The position numbers and the translations under genes are program-made. From contig NZ_BAABJJ010000031.1 in the NCBI RefSeq assembly GCF_039543245.1, forward strand, positions 1-58,340: 58,340 bases of DNA, given 5' to 3'. Below are positions 18,105-27,930 of this stretch, piece after piece. Within the stretch, counting starts at the first letter, position 1, and each line of letters starts with the position of its first letter. The stretch is from Algibacter_G agarivorans (GTDB lineage Bacteria; Bacteroidota; Bacteroidia; Flavobacteriales; Flavobacteriaceae). Under the pieces are notes generated by a model. The model saw only the letters and a program-made list of their open reading frames with translations. It made no database searches and had not been told where the DNA came from.

Positions 18105-19661
18105 ATGGACATCATATTGGATTTTTTAACGAACATCTCTTGGTGGGGATGGATTTTAATAGTTTTAGCAGGTGTTGCCATTCGCGATATCTTTTTTCAG
18201 AAAGCGCACACAATTAGCCATAATTACCCAATTGTTGGTCATTTACGCTATTGGTTAGAAAGCATTGGCCCGGAAATGCGCCAGTATTTTGTGGCAAACA
18301 ACAGAGAAGAGTTGCCTTTTAATAGGATAGAACGCGGTTGGATTTATGCCTCTGCTAAAAAAGAAAACAATTACGAGGGTTTTGGTACCGATCGAGATAT
18401 TTATGCCCATCAACACATTTTTGTTAATAATGCGATGATGCCCTATAAAATAGCTGACAACCATCCGAACAAAATAGACAAAACCTTTTTGCCATGTGCC
18501 AAAGTGATGGGCGAATTCAACAAACGTAAAAGACCATATCGTCCAGCATCAGTTATTAATGTGTCTGCCATGAGTTTTGGATCGCTTTCAGCAAAAGCCG
18601 TTGAGTCCTTAAACAAAGGTGTTAAAATAGCATGCGCCTACCACAATACTGGCGAAGGCGGTCTATCCCCGTACCATAGTCATGGTGGCGATGTCGTGTT
18701 TCATTTTGGAACAGGATATTTTGGGGTTCGAGCTGATGACGGCGGATTTTCCATGGAAAAAATGGTAAAACTTGTTAACGACAATCCGTTTATAAAAGCC
18801 ATAGAGGTCAAGTTATCCCAAGGTGCCAAACCAGGAAAAGGTGGTGTCTTACCAGCAGCAAAAATCACCAAAGAAATTGCTAAAATCAGAGGGGTTGAAG
18901 TTGGCAAGGATGTACTTTCCCCACCAAACCACAAAGCGTTTTCCAATGTTCCAGAAATGGTTGATTTTATTGAAAAAATAGCAGAAGCTACGGGTTTGCC
19001 AGTAGGCATTAAAGCGGCTATTGGTAAATTAGAACAATGGGAAGAGCTTGCCGATATCATGAAAAAAACTGGAAAAGGTCCAGACTTCATTACGGTTGAT
19101 GGTGGCGAAGGCGGAACAGGTGCAGCACCGCCTAGTTTTGCAGACCATGTATCCTTACCTTGGGTATATGGCTTTAGCGATTTATACTGCCTTTTTAAAG
19201 ACAAAGGCCTGTCCGAACGCATTGTATTTATAGGAAGTGGTAAACTTGGATTTCCTGCCAAAGCCGCCATGGCATTTGCTATGGGTGCCGATTGTATTAA
19301 TGTGGCGCGAGAAGCTATGATGAGTATTGGCTGTATTCAGTCTCAAGTATGCCATACAAACCGTTGTCCAAGTGGCGTGGCTACGCAAAGTAAATGGCTG
19401 CAAAATGGCATTGACCCTACTCTAAAATCGGAACGTTTAGCACAATATTTTAAAACTTTTAGAAAAGAATTTATCGAAATCACCCATGCCGCAGGATATG
19501 AACACCCATGCCAATTTAAAATGAGTGATATTGAAATAAATGTAGATGACCACAATCTTTCAAAAGAATTGAGCCGAACTTATATGTATAATAAAACTCC
19601 TGTTCCCTTTACCAGTATGCAAACTTTAAAAGATTGTTCGTATTTAGGAGGTGTTTATTAG
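18105..19661 (+). CDS. Membrane-anchored FMN-binding glutamate synthase-like protein
   Basis: 518 residues. An N-terminal transmembrane segment (about 12-28) is followed by the glutamate-synthase central/FMN domain with SMSFGSLSAKAVESLN, GEGGLSPYH, DGGEGGTGAAP and the 3Fe-4S cysteine pattern C410-x5-C416-x4-C421. It lacks the glutamine amidotransferase domain, so it cannot use glutamine by itself. Stand-alone proteins of this type exist in many bacteria and their reaction is not settled. Coupling to a secreted amidohydrolase hints at amino-acid nitrogen metabolism. Confidence 0.88.
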   Translation: MDIILDFLTNISWWGWILIVLAGVAIRDIFFQKAHTISHNYPIVGHLRYWLESIGPEMRQYFVANNREELPFNRIERGWIYASAKKENNYEGFGTDRDIYAHQHIFVNNAMMPYKIADNHPNKIDKTFLPCAKVMGEFNKRKRPYRPASVINVSAMSFGSLSAKAVESLNKGVKIACAYHNTGEGGLSPYHSHGGDVVFHFGTGYFGVRADDGGFSMEKMVKLVNDNPFIKAIEVKLSQGAKPGKGGVLPAAKITKEIAKIRGVEVGKDVLSPPNHKAFSNVPEMVDFIEKIAEATGLPVGIKAAIGKLEQWEELADIMKKTGKGPDFITVDGGEGGTGAAPPSFADHVSLPWVYGFSDLYCLFKDKGLSERIVFIGSGKLGFPAKAAMAFAMGADCINVAREAMMSIGCIQSQVCHTNRCPSGVATQSKWLQNGIDPTLKSERLAQYFKTFRKEFIEITHAAGYEHPCQFKMSDIEINVDDHNLSKELSRTYMYNKTPVPFTSMQTLKDCSYLGGVY

Positions 19662-19710
19662 TTTTTAGTCGCAGTCACAGTTTTCAGTTATTTACGTTTA
19701 ATATTGCACT

Positions 19711-19806
19711 TTTTTTGGGCGCAACCACAAGGGTCGGGCTATACGCTACAAGTCCTCGCTTCCCCGAAAAAAATCGGGTCGCTGTGGGCTTTCCTCTACT
19801 ATCCCT
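19711..19806 (+). repeat. Variable-hairpin dispersed repeat, copy 2
   Basis: TTTTTTGGGCGCAACC, then AAGGGTCGGGCT, a CCCGA-AAAAAA-TCGGG hairpin (19763-19778), then TGGGCTTTCC and TATCCCTTGCG. The layout matches the copies at 13206 and 33645, but the hairpin sequence is different again. Confidence 0.6.
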
Positions 19807-19918
19807 TGCGCGCTTCTCCCAGCTTTAGCCCATAACTATTAACGTAAGTTCTACCTAAAAATGTGTGTTTTTGGGATAAAAGCTAATAGTATAGACATTT
19901 GTCACCTTAAGCCCTTCG

Positions 19919-20005
19919 TCTCCGCTCAGAATAAACTAAAGTCGAAAGGTCTCGAAAAATCAAAAAATTTCGTAGGTCTAAACTTTAGCTTATCTCGAGC
20001 GGAGA
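19919..20005. repeat. 87-bp imperfect inverted-repeat element
   Basis: Arms 19919-19942 and 19982-20005 match at 20 of 24 positions when inverted (outer TCTCCGCTC, inner CTAAAGT), around a 39-base loop that holds CGAAAGGTCTCG. It resembles the widespread Bacteroidota intergenic repeats. The 511-base gap 19662-20172 contains this, the copy at 19711 and a promoter, but no gene. Confidence 0.7.
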
Positions 20006-20122
20006 TAAAGAGTTCAACCGGACTTGAATCTGGTAAGTTGTTCAAATTTAATTTTTAGATAAAATTTTATATCGAACTCAAGTTATTAAGTTTAAGCTTA
20101 TTCATTTAGCAAGTAATTATTT

Positions 20123-20153
20123 TTTGTACAATAAACACAAACCCTTATGTTTG
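20123..20153 (+). promoter_or_regulatory. Consensus Bacteroidota promoter
   Basis: TTTG at 20123-20126, a 19-base spacer, then TATGTTTG at 20146-20153: a perfect TTTG-N19-TANNTTTG. It ends 19 bases before the ATG at 20173. Confidence 0.8.
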
Positions 20154-20172
20154 TATATAAAACTACCTTCTT

Positions 20173-20694
20173 ATGGAAATCAGCCGAATCATAGACCTTT
20201 TTTTGTTTGCCATTCCTTCATTAATCACAGGAATTATTGCCTATTACTTTTTTAGAGAACACACCAGAAACGAAGATGGTCGACGACGCTTTTTATTAAA
20301 AAAAGATTTGCAAGTAAATGCCATGCCACTACGTCTTCAAGCTTACGAACGCATGGCGCTTTTTTTAGAGCGCATATCGCCTTCAAAATTACTGATTAGA
20401 ATAACACCAATATCCTCAAGTAAAGAAGATTACGAGTCTTTGCTTATACAAAGTGTTGAACAAGAATTTGAGCATAATTTATCACAGCAAATATATATTA
20501 GCGATAGATGCTGGAACATTATAACTACCGCAAAAAACGCAACCATTCAACTCATAAGAAAAGCTAGTATGCTCGAGAAAACAGATACGGCAAATAAATT
20601 AAGAGAAGTGGTTTTAACGGAAATGATGGAACGTCGTTCTCCTAGTGATGCTGCATTATCTTTTATAAAAGAAGAAGTTTCAGATTTATGGTGA
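20173..20694 (+). CDS. Membrane-anchored DUF7935-like protein of unknown function
   Basis: A 173-residue protein with an N-terminal transmembrane helix (residues about 8-27) and a cytoplasmic, charged helical domain containing LQAYERMALFLERI. The sequence type is one I associate with a Bacteroidota-specific family (DUF7935); no enzyme motif is visible. It has its own consensus promoter. Its stop overlaps the convergent patatin gene by 9 bases. Function unknown. Confidence 0.7.
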   Translation: MEISRIIDLFLFAIPSLITGIIAYYFFREHTRNEDGRRRFLLKKDLQVNAMPLRLQAYERMALFLERISPSKLLIRITPISSSKEDYESLLIQSVEQEFEHNLSQQIYISDRCWNIITTAKNATIQLIRKASMLEKTDTANKLREVVLTEMMERRSPSDAALSFIKEEVSDLW

Positions 20695-21606
20695 TTCGCT
20701 TAAACGCAACTCATTAGAACGTGCCGCTTCGCACTTTTTCTTAGCATAAAAATAACCTTGTTGCCACCAAGAAGTCATTAGTTTTTTATTAAAAATCAAC
20801 GAGTTTTCAGTAAGTTTAGATGGCGTATAATACAAATTAAGCTTTACATCTTTATTTTTTGCCGCTAATTTACCTATAAGAATATCACTGCGTTCTACTT
20901 GATCTAATAAGTGCCCAAACAAGTTTAACATTAAAGAAAATGGGTTTTTACCAAGCACTTTATTATAGGCCATGCTTTCAGACTCCAAAATAATAGCATC
21001 AATTTCCGTTGCACCCCTTAAAATAGCCTCACGAATAGGAACCACGCAACCAAAAGCACCATCAGCATATTCAAAACCATCCTTCTTCACTAAAGACATA
21101 AACGGAATATAATTACAAGAAATCCATATCCAATCACAAAATTCATCATAACTAAAATCTCTAATAGACTTATATTCCACTTTGTTTTTTGATAAATTGG
21201 AAACCGTAACCACTACATCATCTTTTGTTTCACGTATTAATTTAAACTCATCATAAGTAAAGTTCTTTTTTAAATAACGGCGTAGTGCTTTACTCTCTCC
21301 AAAAGTTCGTTTCATTTTAATAAACTGCCATAACGAGTTTAAAAAATCTATAGAAACAAATTCTCTATTTCCTTTTTTACGAACCACAAACGGATTAACG
21401 CTAAATATATTATGCTGATTAACATTAGTAAATACTTTGTGGATTTTATCAATCTTACCAGCTGCCAAGTGAGGAATCAACAAACTACCTGTGGATGTTC
21501 CAAAAAACATATCATAATCCCGTCCTTCTTCCTGAATTAAATATTGTGCAACACCTCCAGCATAAGCGCCTTTACTACCTCCTCCAGAAATCACCAATGC
21601 TTTCAT
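20686..21606 (-). CDS. Patatin-like phospholipase
   Basis: Serine lipid acyl hydrolase of 306 residues. The oxyanion loop SGGGSKGAYAGG (7-18), nucleophile elbow GTSTGS (S38) and dyad aspartate in DGAFG (D182) are complete, so the protein is predicted active. No signal peptide is seen, so it is likely cytoplasmic or peripheral. It is transcribed convergently with the DUF7935-like gene and divergently from the large adhesin gene, with 210 bases before the latter in which I recognise nothing. Confidence 0.9.
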   Translation of the reverse strand: MKALVISGGGSKGAYAGGVAQYLIQEEGRDYDMFFGTSTGSLLIPHLAAGKIDKIHKVFTNVNQHNIFSVNPFVVRKKGNREFVSIDFLNSLWQFIKMKRTFGESKALRRYLKKNFTYDEFKLIRETKDDVVVTVSNLSKNKVEYKSIRDFSYDEFCDWIWISCNYIPFMSLVKKDGFEYADGAFGCVVPIREAILRGATEIDAIILESESMAYNKVLGKNPFSLMLNLFGHLLDQVERSDILIGKLAAKNKDVKLNLYYTPSKLTENSLIFNKKLMTSWWQQGYFYAKKKCEAARSNELRLSESP

Positions 21607-21816
21607 TTAAGTCTTTTATTGAATTCAGATAAAGATATTATTTTCTTCTGAAAATCATTTAAAATATCAAAAAACTCTTATAAATGATTTTTATCGAGGC
21701 ATAACATACCTAATAATGGGTATAAATCTGTAAAAATCAACATAAATCCTGTTTTAATTGGGCTTCATTAAAAAGAATATTTATTTTAGTCTCAGCTATT
21801 AATACATTTTTTCTGC

Positions 21817-24800
21817 ATGCGAAAGACTTATTTTCTTACCGTACTATCTTTTTTTATAATAACTATATCCATTTTCGCCCTAAATAAAATCGATTTTATA
21901 AACGACGAAAAAACCATTTTAGAAACAGAAAACCATACGGTAGCTGTTTTACTTCCGCCAGCTGCAACAATTTCTGGTTCAACTGATGTTTGCAGAAATG
22001 ATACCGAACCGCAAATAACTTTTACGGGTTCTGGAGGAACTGCGCCGTATACATTTACTTATACTATAAATGGCGGTGGAACTCAAACTATAAACACAAC
22101 TGGCTCTAACGATTCCGTAAATATAAATGTTAACACTAACACAGTCGGCACTTTTTCATACCAGTTGGTTTCTGTTGAAGATAGCACAAATGATACATCA
22201 AACGAAAACGGTACTGCAACCGTTGTTGTAAGCGAACCTACAGTGGATTTCACATTTAATAATAGTGGTGCCTGCGCTGGCACTTCTGTAAATTTCACAT
22301 CAAATGTTACTGGAATTGGACCATTTACTTATAATTGGAATTTTACAGATGACGGCAGTACAAGTACCATCGATAATCCAACTCACATATTCACATCTAC
22401 AGGTTGTGGCACAGAAAACGTAAACGTTACACTTACAGTTACCGATGCTAATGGCTGTTCCAACTCTGTAACACAAGCTGTTCTTGTTCAAGAAAAACCG
22501 ATGTTAGAATTCACAGACATTGATAGTCCTTTTAACCCATTCAATAATTGTGGGAACAACACTACAGACCCTTCATATACTATTAATGTCGGTATAGCTA
22601 ATGTGTCTGCAACATGCATAAACTCTTATGATGTAGATTGGGGTGATGGAAGTGCCATAGAAACAACTGTTACTTTTCCTGCCACACACACGTACACCCA
22701 ATTAGGTTCTTTTAACATGAGAATAACTGGCAATGGAAGTAATTGTGATAATACCGTAATATATTTAATCAAGAACTCAAGTAATCCAACAGGTGCCATT
22801 GTCAATCCTGGAAACACAGTTAATCTTTGCACGCCCGTTAACCCCATTGAATTTGCCATTGGGTCTTGGGCTACCAACCCTCCAGACACCAACTATTTTG
22901 TAGATTATGGAGATGGTAACACCGAAAGCTACACACAAACACAACTTGAAGCATCAACATATTTTAATGCAACAGACCCTGTAAATTCACAAGATTTCCC
23001 AATACCTCACACATACACAGAAACCAGTTGCCCTAACAGCTATACCGTTTTCTTAGCGATTACAACATCTTGCGGACAAACCAATTTAACCGCTGGACCT
23101 ATTATTATTTTAAGAAAACCCGAAGTAGATTTTGAAGACCCTCCTACAAGTTGTGTTGACACCCCTATTCAATTCAACAACAATTCTTTAGATGGATATA
23201 GCAATGATTGTAGTGTAAATGATGGGTATTTCTGGGATTTTGGAGACGGCAGTCCAATCTCCACATTAAGAAACCCTAGTCATATCTATACGGTCCCTGG
23301 AACTTACACGATTTCATTGTATGGTGAAAACTCCTGCGGGGCTACAAACACCATAACCAAAACAATTTGTATTGAACCCGAATTAATACCTGAGTTCACC
23401 TTAAGCACAAACAATGGCTGCTCTCCGCTTGCCATACAAACCACAAATACCACAGATTTAAGTGAAAGTTGCGGGGGCGAAACTTACCTATGGGAAGTAG
23501 CTTATAGCTCTGGTTTTTGTGGAAACAATCCAACGCAATGGAGTTTTACAAATGGTACAGATGAAAACTCAGCAGCTCCATCGATGAGTTTTGATACCGC
23601 TGGCACTTATACACTTACTTTAACAACAACAAATTCATGTGGAAGCAATTCAATTTCTGAAACAATAGAAGTAAAAAGACCACCAATAACAACTATTAAT
23701 CCTATCGTTAATTTTTGTGGTTCAGCATCTATAGCACCAGTTGCTACAGTTGATGCTTGCGCCCCAAGTTCCGAAACCCCAACCTATAGCTGGAGTTTTC
23801 CTGGTGGCACGCCCGCAACCGCCAACACTTTAAATCCTGGAACTATAGTTTACGCTACTCCTGGAAATTACCAAGTATCGTTTAGCGTAACGAATAGTTG
23901 CGATACAACTACGGATACTGAAGATTTTACAGTAAATCCAATTCCAACACTTACTAATACCAACTTAACGCAAACTATTTGTTCCGGCACAAATACTTCG
24001 GAAGTAACCCTTACTTCTGATATTACAAACACAACTTATATATGGACAGCAACAGCTCCAGCTGGAGTAACGGGATTTACTGCTTCTGGGAATACAGATG
24101 TCATTCCTGTTCAAACTATTTTTAATTCTAATACAACTTCTCAAGATGTTACTTACACCATTACACCATCTGTTGGTGGTTGCGATGGCAGTTCAGTAAC
24201 TTTAATAATTACTGTAGACCCCGCTCCTGAATTCACTAGTCAACCTCAGCCCGAAACGGTTTGTTTAAACGGCCCTTTAAACGCATTATCCATTACTGTA
24301 AATGGCCCAGGAACACCAACATACCAATGGTACAGCAATGCAACAAATTCTAATACTGGCGGAGCTTCAATTACAGGAGAAACGGCTTCAACTTACACCC
24401 CACCAAACACCTCTGTTGGCATTACATATTATTATTGCGTGGCCTCATTTACCTCTGGATCAGGCTGCAACGAAATCGCTTCAAATACAGCAAGAATAGA
24501 AATTGTTGATGGCATTCAAATAGACACCAACCCAACACTAACAGAGCGTATTTGTAACGGTGGAGATATTGCTTCCGCACTCTCCGTAACACACTCTGGA
24601 GGCACAGGGACAATAACTTATCAATGGTACAGCAATACCACAAATTCCAATACTGGAGGAACGATTATTGCAGGAGCAAACAGCATAAACTATACGCCAC
24701 CTACTTTTAACACCTCAGGTAATTTTTATTACTATCTGCTTATTTCACTTAACGGAAGTGGCTGTAGCGATATTACAAGCGAAGTAGCCGAAGTTATTGT

Positions 24801-27800
24801 TGTTGACGACCCAACTATTACGACACACCCCATAACCACCCAAACACTCTGTCAAGGCATTATACCACAAGATTTAGAAGTCATAGTTTCAGGCGGATTA
24901 GGAAGTTCATATAATTACCAATGGTATAGCAATACAACAAACACAAATTCTGGCGGGACATTAATTACAGGTGAAACAAACAGCATATTCACACCACCTA
25001 CCACAACTGTTGGAACACTTTATTACTATGCTGTTATTACGCAACCTGGCGCTGGTTGTAGTGTGGTTAGTACTACTTCGGAAATTAATGTAAATCCCGC
25101 ACCAGTTTTCACTGCACAACCAGCCTCCAACACCTATTGTCTTGGCGATTCCCTAAATCAGCTTTCAGTGTCGTATGCTAACGGTGTGGGCACACCAACT
25201 TATCAATGGTATTCGAATTCAGTAAATGATTCCACTACAGGAACGGCTATTACTGGCGAAACAACAGCTACTTATAATCCGCCCTCAGGAACCGTTGGAA
25301 CAGCGTTTTATTACGCTATTATTACGTTTTCTTCAGGAGGTTGTACTCAAATCACTTCCAATGTCGCAGAAATCACAATCAATCAAACACCAAGTATTGG
25401 TCCTAAATCAGACATTATTTGTAGCGGTAATGCTTTCGCCATTACACCTGATAATTCCGGAGGCGACATAGCTCCTATTGGAACCACTTACACATGGACG
25501 AACCCTGTTATAAATCCAATTGGCTCTATAAGCGGAGCTTCAATCGAAACAACCCCTCAAAACAACATCAGTCAAACCTTAATAAATACCACCACAAACC
25601 CTTCAACGGCAACTTACACCGTTACACCAACATCAGGAATTTGTATTGGCAATGACTTTGAAGTCACCATAACGGTTAATCCATCCATTAGCATAACTGA
25701 AATTACAATTAACAGCGATTGCTATTTGGCAAATACTGGTTCTATTGACATTTCAATAGCTGGTGGCGTGCCGTTTTCGACAGGAAACCCATATCAAATT
25801 TCTTGGACAGGACCAAACGGATACACCAACACTAATGAAGATATTTCTAATTTAGAACCCGGAGACTACACGGTTACCATTATAGATGATGGTGGTTGTC
25901 CGTTTTCAAACACATTCACAATTACTGAACCTAATGAATTAATATTTAGCACGATTGATTTCGACCTAGAAACCATTTCATGTTTTGGAGCAAATGATGG
26001 CACTATAGGTATTGAAATTTCTGGAGGAACAACACCATACACCCATAATTGGACAAGAAATGGAGCTGCTTTTACAACTACGGAAGATTTATCAAATCTA
26101 GGTCCTGGTGATTATGAAATAACAGTAACTGACACGAATAACTGTACGCCTATTATTGAAAGTTTCTCGATAATGGAACCAACAGCATTAAACGCCAACC
26201 TGTCAAATCAAGTCAATATTATTTGTTTTGGCGATGCTACTGGCGAAATTAATGTTACTATTTCTGGAGGACGATTAATTGAAACCAGTCCCGGAGTTTT
26301 TGATTATTCATACGCTTGGACGGGACCAAACGGGTTTACCAGTAATCTTCAAAATTTAACAGGGTTATTTGCAGGAACATACAATTTAACGGTAACGGAC
26401 AAATCAAATTGCACCGATACTTTAGAAGTAATTTTAATTCAAACAGATGAAATTATTATAGATTATACAGCCACAGAAATTGAATGTTATGGCGATAATG
26501 ACGCATCTATAACCATCAACAATATATCTGGCGGCAATCCACCTTATACTACGGCATGGAGTAATTTTGGGTCTGGAATGGTTCAAACAAATTTATCCGC
26601 AGGTACTTATGTGATTACCGTAACAGATAATACAAATTGTGTAAAGCAGGCTACCGTTGTTATTGACGAAGCGCCTATTTTCACCATAACACCTGCCGTA
26701 AATAACGTGTCTTGTTTTGGAGAAAGCGATGCGCGTATTGTATTAAATCTCATTGGAGGTATAGCCCCAGTAACCGTAGTTTGGGACGATGACCCTACTG
26801 CTGGTGTTGAACGCAATAATATTGGTCCAGGCACATACACCGTCACTATTACAGATGGCACACCTTGCGTCATCACCGAAACCTTTACAATTACTGAACC
26901 TGACAAACTAGCGCTTTCAGCAAATACTACCGATGCTTTAGATTGCGATGATGCCAATAGCGGTGCTATTAATTTAATTGTTACAGGAGGCACACTTCCG
27001 CTAACGTATTCATGGTCCAACGGCGCAACCACAGAAGACCTCAACGCTATACCACCAGGAAATTATTCAGTTACCATAACCGATGCCAATACTTGTCAAA
27101 TCTCTGGAGATTGGACTATTAACAGGTTCGAACCCCTTGAAGTTCATGTTAATACGGTTACCGATTTTGATTGTGCCGCCAAAACGGTTGAGCAATCTTT
27201 TGTAGCCCAAGTTTCAGGTGGTGTTCCTCCATATAATATTAATTGGTCCAGCGGTTCGATTAGTGGTGCAAATGGAGAAATCATGGATACCAATCAAAAT
27301 GGACTTGTGATTATTGATGTTTCTGATAGTTTAGGTTGCACAACCAATTTCTCATATAATGTTGATATTCCTGTTTTAGGTGATGCTGATTTTGCAATAA
27401 CATCAAATGCGTTCAGTACTTTTGGATTCTATTCCATTCAAGACCCTATTCAGTTTACAAATACCGCTACTGGCGACTATATTTCTATATCCTGGGATTT
27501 TGGAGATGGTAATTTTTCAGCAGAAGAAAACCCAACTCATACCTATATTAATGAAGGTAGCTACATCGTTACACAAACAGCAACCTACCCTTTTGGATGT
27601 GTTTACACGAAACAAATCACTTTAATTATAGAAAAAGGATATAGTATAATCATGCCAAACGCATTTACACCAAATGGCGATGGCATGAATGCCTATTTTG
27701 CTCCAGAATCTATTGCACTAAGCGATATAACACTCAATATCTATGACACTTGGGGCAGTTTGATATATTCTGAAAAAGGCGACAATATAAAAGGTTGGGA

Positions 27801-27915
27801 TGGTAAAATAAATGATGCTGAAGCAGAAAACGGCAACTATTACTACACCCTTGAGGCCAAAACTTTTTATGACGGTACTATTACTAGAAAAGGCGCATTT
27901 GTATCCATTAAATAA
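21817..27915 (+). CDS. Giant T9SS-secreted PKD/SprB-repeat adhesin with type B C-terminal sorting domain
   Basis: 2032-residue surface protein. An N-terminal hydrophobic export segment (5-22) is followed by about six PKD-like domains (residues about 140-700; WDFGDGS near 475), an Ig-like block with four units marked by YQWYS (nt 24325, 24622, 24919 and 25204; periods 297, 297, 285), about seven SprB-type repeats (about 1295-1845; pattern CFG..DG.I.......GG..PY..W, then GxYxVTVTDxxxC), one more PKD (WDFGDGNFSAEENPTH, about 1890), and a gliding_CTERM type B sorting domain (MPNAFTPNGDGMN to the end). The SprF-like gene follows 15 bases later. Likely role: surface adhesion or gliding, anchored through the type IX system. 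Confidence 0.9.
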   Translation: MRKTYFLTVLSFFIITISIFALNKIDFINDEKTILETENHTVAVLLPPAATISGSTDVCRNDTEPQITFTGSGGTAPYTFTYTINGGGTQTINTTGSNDSVNINVNTNTVGTFSYQLVSVEDSTNDTSNENGTATVVVSEPTVDFTFNNSGACAGTSVNFTSNVTGIGPFTYNWNFTDDGSTSTIDNPTHIFTSTGCGTENVNVTLTVTDANGCSNSVTQAVLVQEKPMLEFTDIDSPFNPFNNCGNNTTDPSYTINVGIANVSATCINSYDVDWGDGSAIETTVTFPATHTYTQLGSFNMRITGNGSNCDNTVIYLIKNSSNPTGAIVNPGNTVNLCTPVNPIEFAIGSWATNPPDTNYFVDYGDGNTESYTQTQLEASTYFNATDPVNSQDFPIPHTYTETSCPNSYTVFLAITTSCGQTNLTAGPIIILRKPEVDFEDPPTSCVDTPIQFNNNSLDGYSNDCSVNDGYFWDFGDGSPISTLRNPSHIYTVPGTYTISLYGENSCGATNTITKTICIEPELIPEFTLSTNNGCSPLAIQTTNTTDLSESCGGETYLWEVAYSSGFCGNNPTQWSFTNGTDENSAAPSMSFDTAGTYTLTLTTTNSCGSNSISETIEVKRPPITTINPIVNFCGSASIAPVATVDACAPSSETPTYSWSFPGGTPATANTLNPGTIVYATPGNYQVSFSVTNSCDTTTDTEDFTVNPIPTLTNTNLTQTICSGTNTSEVTLTSDITNTTYIWTATAPAGVTGFTASGNTDVIPVQTIFNSNTTSQDVTYTITPSVGGCDGSSVTLIITVDPAPEFTSQPQPETVCLNGPLNALSITVNGPGTPTYQWYSNATNSNTGGASITGETASTYTPPNTSVGITYYYCVASFTSGSGCNEIASNTARIEIVDGIQIDTNPTLTERICNGGDIASALSVTHSGGTGTITYQWYSNTTNSNTGGTIIAGANSINYTPPTFNTSGNFYYYLLISLNGSGCSDITSEVAEVIVVDDPTITTHPITTQTLCQGIIPQDLEVIVSGGLGSSYNYQWYSNTTNTNSGGTLITGETNSIFTPPTTTVGTLYYYAVITQPGAGCSVVSTTSEINVNPAPVFTAQPASNTYCLGDSLNQLSVSYANGVGTPTYQWYSNSVNDSTTGTAITGETTATYNPPSGTVGTAFYYAIITFSSGGCTQITSNVAEITINQTPSIGPKSDIICSGNAFAITPDNSGGDIAPIGTTYTWTNPVINPIGSISGASIETTPQNNISQTLINTTTNPSTATYTVTPTSGICIGNDFEVTITVNPSISITEITINSDCYLANTGSIDISIAGGVPFSTGNPYQISWTGPNGYTNTNEDISNLEPGDYTVTIIDDGGCPFSNTFTITEPNELIFSTIDFDLETISCFGANDGTIGIEISGGTTPYTHNWTRNGAAFTTTEDLSNLGPGDYEITVTDTNNCTPIIESFSIMEPTALNANLSNQVNIICFGDATGEINVTISGGRLIETSPGVFDYSYAWTGPNGFTSNLQNLTGLFAGTYNLTVTDKSNCTDTLEVILIQTDEIIIDYTATEIECYGDNDASITINNISGGNPPYTTAWSNFGSGMVQTNLSAGTYVITVTDNTNCVKQATVVIDEAPIFTITPAVNNVSCFGESDARIVLNLIGGIAPVTVVWDDDPTAGVERNNIGPGTYTVTITDGTPCVITETFTITEPDKLALSANTTDALDCDDANSGAINLIVTGGTLPLTYSWSNGATTEDLNAIPPGNYSVTITDANTCQISGDWTINRFEPLEVHVNTVTDFDCAAKTVEQSFVAQVSGGVPPYNINWSSGSISGANGEIMDTNQNGLVIIDVSDSLGCTTNFSYNVDIPVLGDADFAITSNAFSTFGFYSIQDPIQFTNTATGDYISISWDFGDGNFSAEENPTHTYINEGSYIVTQTATYPFGCVYTKQITLIIEKGYSIIMPNAFTPNGDGMNAYFAPESIALSDITLNIYDTWGSLIYSEKGDNIKGWDGKINDAEAENGNYYYTLEAKTFYDGTITRKGAFVSIK
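24240..25380 (+). repeat. Four tandem Ig-like coding repeats of 95-99 codons
   Basis: Within the adhesin, the motif starting CAATGGTA recurs at 24325, 24622, 24919 and (CAATGGTATTCG) 25204, giving periods of 297, 297 and 285 bases. The first three are also close at DNA level around AGCAAT.CCACAAATTC, suggesting recent duplication. Units may be gained or lost by recombination. Confidence 0.7.
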
Positions 27916-27930
27916 AAGCAACAACTAAGG

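Noticed and set aside
27120..27142. GGTTCGAACCCC resembles the T arm of a tRNA
   Set aside because: It lies inside the adhesin coding sequence (RFEPLE), with no acceptor stem, anticodon arm or CCA-like end around it.
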